This document shows positions 50,025-57,726 of a stretch of DNA of 64,000 nt, one piece after another. The DNA comes from Nocardiopsis flavescens (GTDB lineage: Bacteria > Actinomycetota > Actinomycetes > Streptosporangiales > Streptosporangiaceae): NCBI RefSeq assembly GCF_900141985.1, contig NZ_FQZK01000024.1, forward strand, positions 20,792 through 84,791. The letters are read 5' to 3'. The stretch's first letter is position 1. Every line of letters starts with the position of its first letter. The notes under the pieces are model-generated. The model made no database searches. It was given only the letters and a program-made list of their open reading frames with translations, and was not told the DNA's origin. A program made the translations under genes and the position numbers.

Positions 50025-50476
50025 GCGGACACCCCCAGGTTCTCCAGCCCCACCAGGGTCCGGAACAGCACCTCACGCCCCGGCCGCACAGCGCTCACCG
50101 GCGGCACCGGACGCGTGGGCGACAGCGAGGGCATCGGCCGCTCCGGGTGAGCGGAGCGCACAGGGAGTACCAGGTGCACCGGTCGGACGGGGTGCACCGG
50201 CCGGGCGGGGTGCGCGGGCCGGAACGGGGGCACCGAGGGCGCCGCGAGCATCGGGGGCACCGGGTGCACGGCCCACACCGGGGGCATCGGGCGCGCGGTG
50301 TGCGCGGGGTGTGCGGGGCGGGGCGCACGACCGGGGCCGGTGCTGGTCGAGCGGTGGTGTCGGCCCGCGGGCGCGAAGCGGCGCACACGCGCGGCCCGGC
50401 GGGGCCGCCGGGGAAGCGAGGAGACCGCGAGGGCCCTCACCTCGAAGAGCTGGGACGGGTTCAGGTAGCGCGTCAT
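50021..50476 (-). CDS. Proline/valine-rich repeat protein, 151 aa
   Basis: The ATG at 50476 follows a consensus GGAGG by 7 bp. After a short N-terminal part (MTRYLNPSQLFEVRALAVSS and a basic RRPRRAARVRR stretch) the centre is a degenerate 3- to 6-residue repeat of the form HPxRPVHPVRPVH over about 60 residues, also visible at DNA level as repeated GGTGCACCGG-like units. The end (GREVLFRTLVGLENLGV) is helical. Possibly an extended spacer or surface-binding segment. Function unknown. First gene of this small set. Confidence 0.55.
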   Translation of the reverse strand: MTRYLNPSQLFEVRALAVSSLPRRPRRAARVRRFAPAGRHHRSTSTGPGRAPRPAHPAHTARPMPPVWAVHPVPPMLAAPSVPPFRPAHPARPVHPVRPVHLVLPVRSAHPERPMPSLSPTRPVPPVSAVRPGREVLFRTLVGLENLGVSA

Positions 50477-50643
50477 GCGCACACCTCCGGTACGGAACGC
50501 CGCTGGATGAGGGCGGCTGGATGAATGCGTGAGACCATGATGCGATACGCGACATGCTTTTCACAAGATGCGAATCACATGTGGGCGATATGTCTGAATC
50601 CCTTGCGTGGCCATATGATCGGCAGGCCAGGAGGTGACACACG

Positions 50644-51480
50644 GTGGCGGACAGCAGGTACAGCCCCAGCGCGCGACGGAGAAGACTCTCCGCGCTGCTC
50701 CGGCGTGTACGGGAGGATCGCGGCCTCAAAATCGACGACGTGAACCGTCAGCTCGGCTGGGCCAGCGGGAAGCTCTCGCGCATGGAGCGCAACGAGTGGA
50801 AGCTCCCCTCACCGAGGGACATGAAAGACCTCGCCGAGGTCTACGAGCTTCCCGAGGACATGCGGGAAGCGCTCATGTCTCTTGCACGTGAGGCCCGTGT
50901 ACGTGGCTGGTGGGTCGAGTTCCGCGACGTCCTCCGGGGTGGGTTGGCGGATTTCGAGTCCGGCGCGTCCATGATCCGCACCTTCGAAGCGCTCCTGGTC
51001 CCAGGCCTGCTCCAGACCCCCGCATACGCTGCGGCGATCTTGCGCGGTGGGCGCGTCCTCACCGACGAGGACATCAACCGCAAGGTTGCTGGCCGAATGC
51101 GCCGTCAGGAGATCCTCACAGAGGACGGCCCTCAGGTATGGGCCATCGTGGATGAGGCTGCCCTGCGAAAGCAGGTGGGCGGCCCTGAGGTGATGCGGGC
51201 ACAAATCCGGCACCTCGTGGAGATGGCGGAGCAGCCGAACGTCGACATCCAAGTGATCCGGGACAACCAGGGTTCACATGCTGCGATGGACGGCAGTTTT
51301 ATGATTCTCGACTTCCCTGACCCCGCCGATCTGCCGTTGGTGTACATAGAGACGGCAACTGAAGATCTCTATCTGGAACAGCCGGAAGCGATCCAGCACT
51401 ACGTCGGGATCTTCGGCCACATCTGTAGCGCTGCCGAGACTCCAGAGGCCTCGGTGAGCCACCTGGAATCACTCATCTGA
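50644..51480 (+). CDS. XRE-family regulator with DUF5753 domain
   Basis: A 278-residue protein: an N-terminal helix-turn-helix (LRRVREDRGLKIDDVNRQLG, WASGKLSRMERNEWKLPSPRD) followed by the DUF5753 domain (FEALLVPGLLQTPAYAAAIL, VDIQVIRDNQGSHAAMDGSFM, ATEDLYLE). Such proteins act with small DUF397 proteins in streptomycetes, where some pairs affect development and behave like toxin-antitoxin or sensory pairs. AGGAGGTGAC lies before the GTG. The DUF397 gene follows 13 bp later, and the gene set at 50476 is divergent. Confidence 0.88.
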   Translation: MADSRYSPSARRRRLSALLRRVREDRGLKIDDVNRQLGWASGKLSRMERNEWKLPSPRDMKDLAEVYELPEDMREALMSLAREARVRGWWVEFRDVLRGGLADFESGASMIRTFEALLVPGLLQTPAYAAAILRGGRVLTDEDINRKVAGRMRRQEILTEDGPQVWAIVDEAALRKQVGGPEVMRAQIRHLVEMAEQPNVDIQVIRDNQGSHAAMDGSFMILDFPDPADLPLVYIETATEDLYLEQPEAIQHYVGIFGHICSAAETPEASVSHLESLI

Positions 51481-51493
51481 CAAGGACGCGCCC

Positions 51494-51685
51494 ATGCATT
51501 CATCTACCCTGTCGTTCCGCAAGTCGTCCTACAGCGGGTCCGGTGACAACTGCGTCGAGGTTGCCGATCTGGAAAGGGGCGCTGTTGTCCGCGACACCCA
51601 GAACAGGGAGTCCGGGTATCTGGTGTTCGGGGAGCGCCGGGAGTGGCTGGCCCTGCTCGCCACCGCTTGCCGCGACCAGGTGTAG
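51494..51685 (+). CDS. DUF397 protein (partner of XRE-DUF5753)
   Basis: A 63-residue DUF397 protein with all hallmarks: FRKSSYSGSGDNCVEVADL at 8-26, the strand AVVRDTQNRESG and WLALLATAC. It follows the XRE-DUF5753 gene directly, the usual arrangement, and is closed by a hairpin terminator. Probably cytoplasmic and acting with the regulator. Confidence 0.9.
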   Translation: MHSSTLSFRKSSYSGSGDNCVEVADLERGAVVRDTQNRESGYLVFGERREWLALLATACRDQV

Positions 51686-51694
51686 ACACACAGC

Positions 51695-51730
51695 AAGAGG
51701 CCCTCGACCGCGACCGGTCGGGGGCCTCTT
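51695..51730 (+). terminator. Hairpin terminator after the first DUF397 gene
   Basis: AAGAGGCCC...GGGCCTCTT arms (about 16 bp each with one mismatch) around a short loop, ten bases after the DUF397 stop. Confidence 0.8.
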
Positions 51731-52196
51731 CGCATTCATCCGGAAGACACTCTACCCTCCTGGTGCGGCGTGGGGAAGGCGCCGGTTTCCGGCCGCGTGG
51801 TGCGCTATCGCGGCGCCCGCTGCCGGGACACCGGCGAACCACAGCCCAAAGGCCACCGGCCCCCCGACCTCTCCCCGCCGCCGTAGACCAGGCATACCGC
51901 CTCTCCCACCTCACGGCGCCCATCGCCACCGCTGTCAACACCGTGAACCTGCCGGTGCCGCCGATCAGCGTCGGCCCACACGGATACCCGCACGGTTGGA
52001 CCGCACCGCCGGGGGACAACGAGGAAGCGGGACCCCCTCGTTCACCCCGAACCCCGCAACCACGGCGCCCACATGACCGGCCCGGTCCAGGTGGCGGACC
52101 GCCGCCTGCTCTTGGACGACACGGCAGTCCGCGCTCTGCCCACAAGCATCGTCATCGACCTGGTCCGAGGATCATCAACGATCAGAAGAGGCACCC
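51731..52196. other. Gap between two DUF397 genes
   Basis: About 465 bp without a supported gene. Several short frames exist on the plus strand (for instance 52073 onwards, MTGPVQVADRRLLLDD, which has coding-like codons but runs out of frame through the next gene). An eroded XRE gene between the two DUF397 genes would explain the arrangement, but I cannot identify one. Confidence 0.4.
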
Positions 52197-52373
52197 ATGC
52201 ATTCATCCCAGTTCCACAAGTCGAGCTACAGCGCCAACGAGGCTGCGTGCGTCGAGGTCGCAGAGGGGTCCGAGACCCTGGTCCGCGACACCCAACACAG
52301 GGAGGCCGGGCACCTGAGCTTCCCTGCCTCGGAGTGGGCGCCCCTGCTCGGGACTGCACGCCGACAGGCGTAG
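52197..52373 (+). CDS. Second DUF397 protein, 58 aa
   Basis: ATG at 52197 opens a 58-residue DUF397 protein: MHSSQFHKSSYSANEAACVE, then LVRDTQHREAGHLSF and EWAPLLGTARRQA. It parallels the first DUF397 residue by residue, including the same MHSS start, so the two are duplicates. It lacks an adjacent XRE-DUF5753 gene. AGAAGAGG is upstream. A 36-bp perfect palindrome follows. Confidence 0.85.
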   Translation: MHSSQFHKSSYSANEAACVEVAEGSETLVRDTQHREAGHLSFPASEWAPLLGTARRQA

Positions 52374-52381
52374 ACGAAAAC

Positions 52382-52417
52382 GCAGGAGCCCCCGACCACG
52401 TGGTCGGGGGCTCCTGC
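52382..52417 (+). terminator. Perfect 36-bp palindrome terminator
   Basis: GCAGGAGCCCCCGACCAC and its exact complement directly abut (arms of 18 bp); about 4-8 central bases form the loop. It begins 9 bp after the second DUF397 stop. Confidence 0.85.
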
Positions 52418-52602
52418 CTCTCCATCCCGTACCGAGTCCGCCGTCCGTCAGGGGCAGCGTCCAGCACTCGACACCGACAGGCCATCGGCTACCCGCGGTA
52501 AGCCCACGGCCGACCCGTCGAACTGCTCTCCGGCTCGAAATCCTTCCGGTCGTTCGGGGCCACGCCTCCGCCCCCTCCCCGCCCGCGGACTACCGTGTCC
52601 GC

Positions 52603-53019
52603 ATGCACATGGACCTGGTGGCACTCGTGGTGGACGACTACGACCCCGCGATCTACTTCTTCACCGAAGCCCTCGGCTTCGACCTCGTGGAGGACTCCCC
52701 CTCCCTCACCAACGACGGCCGCGAGAAGCGCTGGGTGGTGGTCCGCCCGCCCGGCGCCGCGACCGGCCTCCTCCTCGCCCGCGCGGACGGAGACCGTCAG
52801 CGCGCGGCGGTGGGCGACCAGGCGGCGGGCCGGGTCGGCTTCTTCCTCCGGGTGGAGGACTTCGAGGAGGCCCACACCCGCATGCGCGGGAACGGCGTCC
52901 GCTTCGTCACCGAACCGCGCGACGAACCCTACGGCCGGGTCGCCGTCTTCCTCGACATCGCGGGCAACCGCTGGGACCTGCTCGGCCCGCCCCCGTCCTC
53001 GGTCTCGCCCCCGGCCTGA
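52603..53019 (+). CDS. VOC (glyoxalase/bleomycin resistance) family protein
   Basis: A 138-residue single-domain VOC protein: LVALVVDDYDPAIYFFTEAL, GFDLVEDSPS, KRWVVVRPPG and VAVFLDIAGNRWDLLGPP. The usual metal-ligand positions (first strand H replaced by a neutral residue, E before the last strand) are incomplete, so a lyase or dioxygenase role is doubtful; binding or resistance is possible. No clear Shine-Dalgarno sequence precedes the ATG, suggesting leaderless translation or the ATG two codons later. Confidence 0.78.
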   Translation: MHMDLVALVVDDYDPAIYFFTEALGFDLVEDSPSLTNDGREKRWVVVRPPGAATGLLLARADGDRQRAAVGDQAAGRVGFFLRVEDFEEAHTRMRGNGVRFVTEPRDEPYGRVAVFLDIAGNRWDLLGPPPSSVSPPA

Positions 53020-53159
53020 GCCGGGCTCCTCATCCTCAGCCCGGTTCTGCGGCCGACCCCTCCACCCGCCTCCGCGCAATTGACCTCTACCGGTCATTCG
53101 CCGCCCATCCGCGCCCGAAGTGGCTACGGTGCCACCCACAGCGACGAGAAAGGCCCCCG

Positions 53160-53978
53160 GTGACACTGATCTTCGCCTTCCGTGACGAGTCCGGCAGGTG
53201 GCACGGCGACCCCGACGCCCGCCCCGAGAAGCCCGCCGCCCCCGGTATCGGCACCCGCACCGGCACCCGCACCGGCTTCGGCACCTCAGCCGACCCCCGC
53301 ACCGACTCCTCCGGAACCGGGACCCTCACCTACACCCCCCACCCCGCCTCACCCGCCTCCGCCAACCCCTTCGCGGGCCAGCGGCTCGAAGTCCGCTTCG
53401 GCGACGTCGGAGTCCCGCCCTCCACCACCGCCTACACCCTCGACGACGGCCGCGTCCTGCACGCCACCCAGGGCGTCCGCGCCCTCCTCGGCGACCCCGA
53501 CGAGATACCCGGCCCCCATCCCGGACCGGACCGCGTCCCCACCCCCGCCGGCCCCCGGGTGACCCTGGGCCTGGAAGAGGACTCCCGCCGCTACGAGATC
53601 GCCCTCGCCACCACCGTCGACGACCGCCTGGCCCTGGAGATCACCGCCTCCGACGCCGACGGGGAGATCCTCACCCGCCTGGAGGGCGTCGTCGCCCGCG
53701 AGGACCTCACCCGCCTCGGCCGCCTGCTCACCCGGACCCCCGCCCTGGCCAAGGACCTCCTCAAACCCGCCAGGCCCGCCAAGCCCGCCTCCGTCCGGGT
53801 GGAGGACGAGCGCCGCCACCACCCCAACGCCTACAAGCCCTGGACCGACGCGGACGACGCGCGCCTGACCGAACTCGCCAAGGGTGGCGCCACCACCGCC
53901 GAACTCTGCGCAGCGTTCGGCCGCAACAGCGGCGCCATCCGCTCCCGGCTCATGAAGCTCGGCCTCTTCCCCGAGTGA
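53160..53978 (+). CDS. Protein with C-terminal SANT/Myb-like helix-turn-helix
   Basis: A 272-residue protein. The N-terminal ~75 residues are disordered, with a Gly-Thr-Arg run (GTRTGTRTGFGT). A beta-rich middle (RLEVRFGDVGVPPSTTAYTL, RYEIALATTVDDRLALEITA) is unassigned. The C-terminal ~50 residues (YKPWTDADDARLTELAKGG, TTAELCAAFGRNSGAIRSRL) form the tryptophan-led helix-turn-helix of SANT/Myb-like or GcrA-like DNA-binding domains, often found at the ends of bacterial proteins of this kind. GAGAAAGG lies before the GTG. Probably nucleic-acid binding; role unknown. Confidence 0.62.
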   Translation: MTLIFAFRDESGRWHGDPDARPEKPAAPGIGTRTGTRTGFGTSADPRTDSSGTGTLTYTPHPASPASANPFAGQRLEVRFGDVGVPPSTTAYTLDDGRVLHATQGVRALLGDPDEIPGPHPGPDRVPTPAGPRVTLGLEEDSRRYEIALATTVDDRLALEITASDADGEILTRLEGVVAREDLTRLGRLLTRTPALAKDLLKPARPAKPASVRVEDERRHHPNAYKPWTDADDARLTELAKGGATTAELCAAFGRNSGAIRSRLMKLGLFPE

Positions 53979-54109
53979 CCGCGCCGGCCGGGTGACCGCC
54001 CTCCCCGGCCCGTGCCGTCCCCCGGCCCCCGCCCCGCCCGGGCGGGGGCCGTCCTGCCCGCCTCATTCGACCCCCACACCACCCGACCCCCACCCGCACC
54101 CCGGGCACG

Positions 54110-54145
54110 CGAACGGCCCCCGGCGGACGGGCCGGGGGCCGTTCG
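54110..54145. terminator. Bidirectional hairpin terminator
   Basis: CGAACGGCCCCCGGC (54110-54124) pairs perfectly with 54131-54145 around a 6-nt loop. It lies between convergent genes ending at 53978 and 54216 and probably serves both. Confidence 0.82.
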
Positions 54146-54215
54146 GCGGCCGGCCCCGGGAGTAGTGGGCCGACCTGGACACCGACCCCAGGGAAGGGGG
54201 CCGGTCATGGTCTGG

Positions 54216-55793
54216 TCAGGACACGCCGTCCTTCTCGGACACCCCGTCCCTCTCGGACACGCTCGCCTTCGCGCTCCGGTCCGCCGCGCGGCGCCGCAGC
54301 CCCGCGACCACCGGGATGAGCGCCGCCAGCGCCACCAGCACGTACAGGGTGATCGAGATCCCGCTTCCCACCAGGATCGACGGGTCGCCCGAGGACGCCG
54401 CCAGCGCCCGCCGGAACTCCGTCTCCGCGATCGGCCCCAGCACCACGCCGATCAGCGCCGGGGCCACCGGCACGCCGAACGCCCGCATCACCAGCCCCAG
54501 CAGCGCCACCGCCAGCAGCATCACCAGGTGCACCACGGAGGTGTTGATCGCGTACACCGCCAGCACCGAGAACAGGGTGATCCCCCCGTACAGGTACGGC
54601 TTGGGCAGCTTCAGCAGCTTCGCCCACAGCGGCGCGAACGGCAGGTTGATCACCAGCAGCAGCACGCTGCCGATCAGCAGCGACGCCAGCAGCGTCCACA
54701 CCAGGTCCGCGTTCCGCTCGAACAGCACCGGCCCCGGCTGGAGCCCGTACTGCTGGAACGCCGCCAGCATGATCGCGGCCGTCGCCGACGTCGGCAGCCC
54801 CAGCCCCAGCAGCGGCACCAGCGTGCCCGCCGCGCTGGAGTTGTTGGCGGCCTCCGGCCCGGCCACGCCCTCGATGGCGCCCTTGCCGAACTCGTTCTCC
54901 TGCGGGTCGCCCTTGCGCTTGGCCCGCTGCTCGGCCAGCTTGCGCTCCAGGCCCAGTGACACGAACGTCGGGATCTCCGCCCCGCTGCCCGGGATCGGCC
55001 CGAACGCGCTGCCCAGCGCGGTACCGCGCACCCACGGCCCCACGGACCGCTTCCAGTCCCGGCGGTTCAGCCACGGCCGCCCGGTGCGGATCGCCGCGAA
55101 GTCCGGCGCGGACTTGCCGCGCGCCACCACGTAGAGCACCTCGCCCAGGGCCAGCAGCCCCACGGTCACGATCACGACGTCGATCCCGTCGAGCATCACC
55201 GCCGACCCGAAGTCGAACCGCGGCGCACCGCTCTGCCCGTCGATGCCGACCACGCCGATCGCCAGGCCGATGAGCAGCGAGGTCAGCCCGCGCAGCACCG
55301 ATCCGGACACCACCGCGGCCACCGCCACGAACGAGAACACGGTGAGCGCGAAGTACTCGCCCGGCCCGAAGTTCAGCGCGAACGACACCATCACCGGCGA
55401 GAAGAACGCCACGACGAGCGTCCCGATCAGGCTCGCGAAGAACGACCCGATGACGGCCGTGCCCAGCGCCTGCGCGGCCCGCCCCGCCAGGGCCATCTTG
55501 TGGCCCTCGTAGGTGGTCGCGATCGACGACGCCTGCCCCGGGGTGTTGAGCAGGATCGACGTCGTCGCCCCGCCGAACATCCCGCCGTAGTACACGCCCG
55601 CGAACAGGATGAACGCGCTCGTCGGGTCCAGCCGGAACGTCACCGGCAGCAGCAGCGCCACCGCCATCGCCGAGCCCAGGCCCGGCAGGACGCCCACCGC
55701 GGTGCCCAGCACCACGCCCAGGAACGCCCACATCAGGTTTCCGGGGGACAGCGCCGCGAGCAGCCCGTCCCCGAGGTTGACCAGAGTCTCCAT
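54216..55793 (-). CDS. tctA: Tripartite tricarboxylate transporter permease TctA
   Basis: The large membrane subunit (525 residues, about 12 helices) of a tripartite tricarboxylate transporter. Family segments are GTAVGVLPGLGSAMAVALLLP, GATTSILLNTPGQASSIATTYEGH, PIPGSGAEIPTFVSLGLERK and VAGPEAANNSSAAGTLVPLLGLGLPTS. The TctA signature around the two PGxG loops is complete. It begins directly after the TctB stop. Imports citrate-like di- or tricarboxylates driven by ion gradients. Confidence 0.93.
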   Translation of the reverse strand: METLVNLGDGLLAALSPGNLMWAFLGVVLGTAVGVLPGLGSAMAVALLLPVTFRLDPTSAFILFAGVYYGGMFGGATTSILLNTPGQASSIATTYEGHKMALAGRAAQALGTAVIGSFFASLIGTLVVAFFSPVMVSFALNFGPGEYFALTVFSFVAVAAVVSGSVLRGLTSLLIGLAIGVVGIDGQSGAPRFDFGSAVMLDGIDVVIVTVGLLALGEVLYVVARGKSAPDFAAIRTGRPWLNRRDWKRSVGPWVRGTALGSAFGPIPGSGAEIPTFVSLGLERKLAEQRAKRKGDPQENEFGKGAIEGVAGPEAANNSSAAGTLVPLLGLGLPTSATAAIMLAAFQQYGLQPGPVLFERNADLVWTLLASLLIGSVLLLVINLPFAPLWAKLLKLPKPYLYGGITLFSVLAVYAINTSVVHLVMLLAVALLGLVMRAFGVPVAPALIGVVLGPIAETEFRRALAASSGDPSILVGSGISITLYVLVALAALIPVVAGLRRRAADRSAKASVSERDGVSEKDGVS

Positions 55794-56510
55794 CTACAGC
55801 ACCCATCCCAGGATTCCGGACGGCAGGCTCAGCCCCAGGCCGAGTGAGAAGCCCACCTGGACGGCCGCCGCCACCGACAGCGCCACCACGGCGTCGCGCA
55901 GGTACGCGCGCGCCCCGAACGCGTAGGCCACCACCCAGAACAGCAGCGCCCCGGCCAGCAGCCAGCCCAGGAACTCCAGCAGCGCGATGTGCGCCACCAG
56001 CCCGGCCAGCACGATCAGGACCGGACGCGCCTCGAACCACTCCAGGGCGTTGGCGGCGCCGGTGCTCCGGCCCCGCAGGTTGGTCACCACCAGGCAGGCC
56101 GCCAGCACCAGCAGCAGGCCGCCGATCACCCCGGGGAAGAAGCCCGGTCCGGGCCTGGTGGCGTTGGGCGGGGCCTCGATGGTGAGCGCGCCCCACAGCA
56201 TGACCGCGCCCACGGCGGCGGCCAGCGCCGGCACCACCCAGCGGGCGGGCCCGCTCCAGGGCACCGTCTCCGGGTCGGGCGACGCCGTCTCGGCGGCGGC
56301 CCGCGCGGCGGCGAGCGCCGGGTCCAGGTCGGTGCCGGCGGTGCCATCGGCCCCGGCCCCCGCGACGCCCGAGGCATCCGCGGCCGTGCCGGGGGCGCCC
56401 GTCTCCCGTGCGCCGGCCGCCGTGTCCGCCGCGGTCCCGGCGGGGGTCCCCGCGGCCGGGTCCCCGCCCTCTCCGGCGGGCACCGCCCGCTCCGTTCCGT
56501 TCACGGTCAC
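55794..56510 (-). CDS. tctB: Tripartite tricarboxylate transporter small subunit TctB
   Basis: A 238-residue small membrane subunit with four helices in the last ~150 residues (WVVPALAAAVGAVMLWGAL, PGFFPGVIGGLLLVLAACLVV, FLGWLLAGALLFWVVAYAFG and the C-terminal VGFSLGLGLSLP), the TctB pattern. The N-terminal ~85 residues are an Ala/Gly/Thr-rich disordered extension absent from most TctB. GTG start overlapping tctC's stop by 4 bp; translation restarts are coupled through tctC-B-A. Confidence 0.88.
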   Translation of the reverse strand: MTVNGTERAVPAGEGGDPAAGTPAGTAADTAAGARETGAPGTAADASGVAGAGADGTAGTDLDPALAAARAAAETASPDPETVPWSGPARWVVPALAAAVGAVMLWGALTIEAPPNATRPGPGFFPGVIGGLLLVLAACLVVTNLRGRSTGAANALEWFEARPVLIVLAGLVAHIALLEFLGWLLAGALLFWVVAYAFGARAYLRDAVVALSVAAAVQVGFSLGLGLSLPSGILGWVL

Positions 56511-57499
56511 AGCCCCAGCTCCTCGACGGTCTCCTGCGTCATGGCGACCTCCTCCTCCAGGAACGCGCCGAACTCCTCGCGCCCCTGGTAGGTGTCCGTC
56601 CACCGGTTGCGCTCCAGCGTGTCGGCCCACGACGGGGTCTCCACCAGCGCGGCCACCAGCTCCTCCAGCGCCGCCGCCTCTTCATCGGTCAGGCCGGGCG
56701 GCGCGATGACCCCGCGCCAGTTCGACATCTCCACGTCGAAGCCCTGCTCGGCGATGGTGGGCACGTCCACGCCCTCCAGCCGCTCGGGCGAGGACACGGC
56801 GATGACCCGCAGCGGGCCGCCGTCCTGTGCCTGGTCGATGAAGTCGCCCAGGGTGCCGAAGCCGACCGCCGACGTCCCCGACAGCAGCGAGGTCAGCACC
56901 TCGCCGCCGCCCGAGTACGGCAGGTAGTTGATGCCGCCGGGCTCCAGGCCCATGGCCTGCGCCACCCGGGCCGCGAAGATCTGGTCCACCCCGCCCATCG
57001 AGCCGCCCGCCACGGGCAGCGTCGCCGCCTGCGAGGTCCAGTCCTGCGCGAGGTCCTCCAGCGTCTCGTAGGGCGAGTCGGCCGGCACCACCACGGCGAG
57101 GTACTCCGAGGCCAGCTGCGCGATGGGCGTGGTGTCCTCCATCGAGTACGGGGACCCGGTGGTCTCGACGGCGCCCACCATGCCCAGCCCGGTCATGGCC
57201 AGCACGTCGTCCTGGCCCTCGCGGTTGGCGATCTGGGCCAGCCCGATGGTGCCGCCCGCGCCCTCGGCGTTGCGCACCTCGACGTTGAAGCGCATCTCCT
57301 CGTCGCGCAGGCCGTTCTGCATCTCCCGCGCCAGGGTGTCCCACCCGCCGCCGGGCGCCGCCGGCGCGATGAGCAGGAGCTTCTCCTGTTCACCGCTCCC
57401 CGACGCCGCGCTCTGGCGCACGTCGAACAGTGCGGTCCCCACCAGCAGGAGGGCGCAGAGCCCGCCCGCGATACGGAGCGGCACGCCGCGTTCGCGCAT
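56507..57499 (-). CDS. tctC: Tripartite tricarboxylate transporter solute-binding protein TctC
   Basis: A 330-residue exported binding protein of the TctC/Bug family with an N-terminal signal anchor (LRIAGGLCALLLVGTALFDV). The conserved substrate loops are present: APAAPGGGWDTLAREMQNGL, NAEGAGGTIGLAQIA, LPVAGGSMGGVDQIFAARVA, YSGGGEVLTSLLSG and VDVPTIAEQGFDVEMSNWRG. The ATG at 57499 is chosen because it begins the signal sequence and has AAGGAGAC upstream; the frame's extension to 57754 is shadow. Divergent from the two-component genes, which likely regulate it. Confidence 0.93.
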   Translation of the reverse strand: MRERGVPLRIAGGLCALLLVGTALFDVRQSAASGSGEQEKLLLIAPAAPGGGWDTLAREMQNGLRDEEMRFNVEVRNAEGAGGTIGLAQIANREGQDDVLAMTGLGMVGAVETTGSPYSMEDTTPIAQLASEYLAVVVPADSPYETLEDLAQDWTSQAATLPVAGGSMGGVDQIFAARVAQAMGLEPGGINYLPYSGGGEVLTSLLSGTSAVGFGTLGDFIDQAQDGGPLRVIAVSSPERLEGVDVPTIAEQGFDVEMSNWRGVIAPPGLTDEEAAALEELVAALVETPSWADTLERNRWTDTYQGREEFGAFLEEEVAMTQETVEELGL

Positions 57500-57726
57500 C
57501 GCTGTCTCCTTCCGACCTCGTTCGCCCCCTCGCCGTGCGGGAGCGAGGAGAGCCGGGTCACAGTGTGACGCGGGGCACTCCCCTGTCATGGTGTTGTTAA
57601 AACTGGCGTCATATTGGTCGTATTGTTCGTGGCACGCACCTGAACACGGCGCCGACCTGGGGATACGCCGACCCCTGTGGCCCCGTGTCCCGCACCCGCA
57701 CCGATCCCCTCCCGGAAGGCCCCGGC
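57500..57726. promoter_or_regulatory. Divergent promoter region of tctCBA and the two-component genes
   Basis: About 225 bp between divergent operons. The centre (57590-57640) is A/T-rich, with near-repeats TATTGGTCG and TATTGTTCG in tandem and GTTGTTAAAAC nearby, the kind of sites CitB/DctR-type response regulators use. No gene. Confidence 0.6.
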
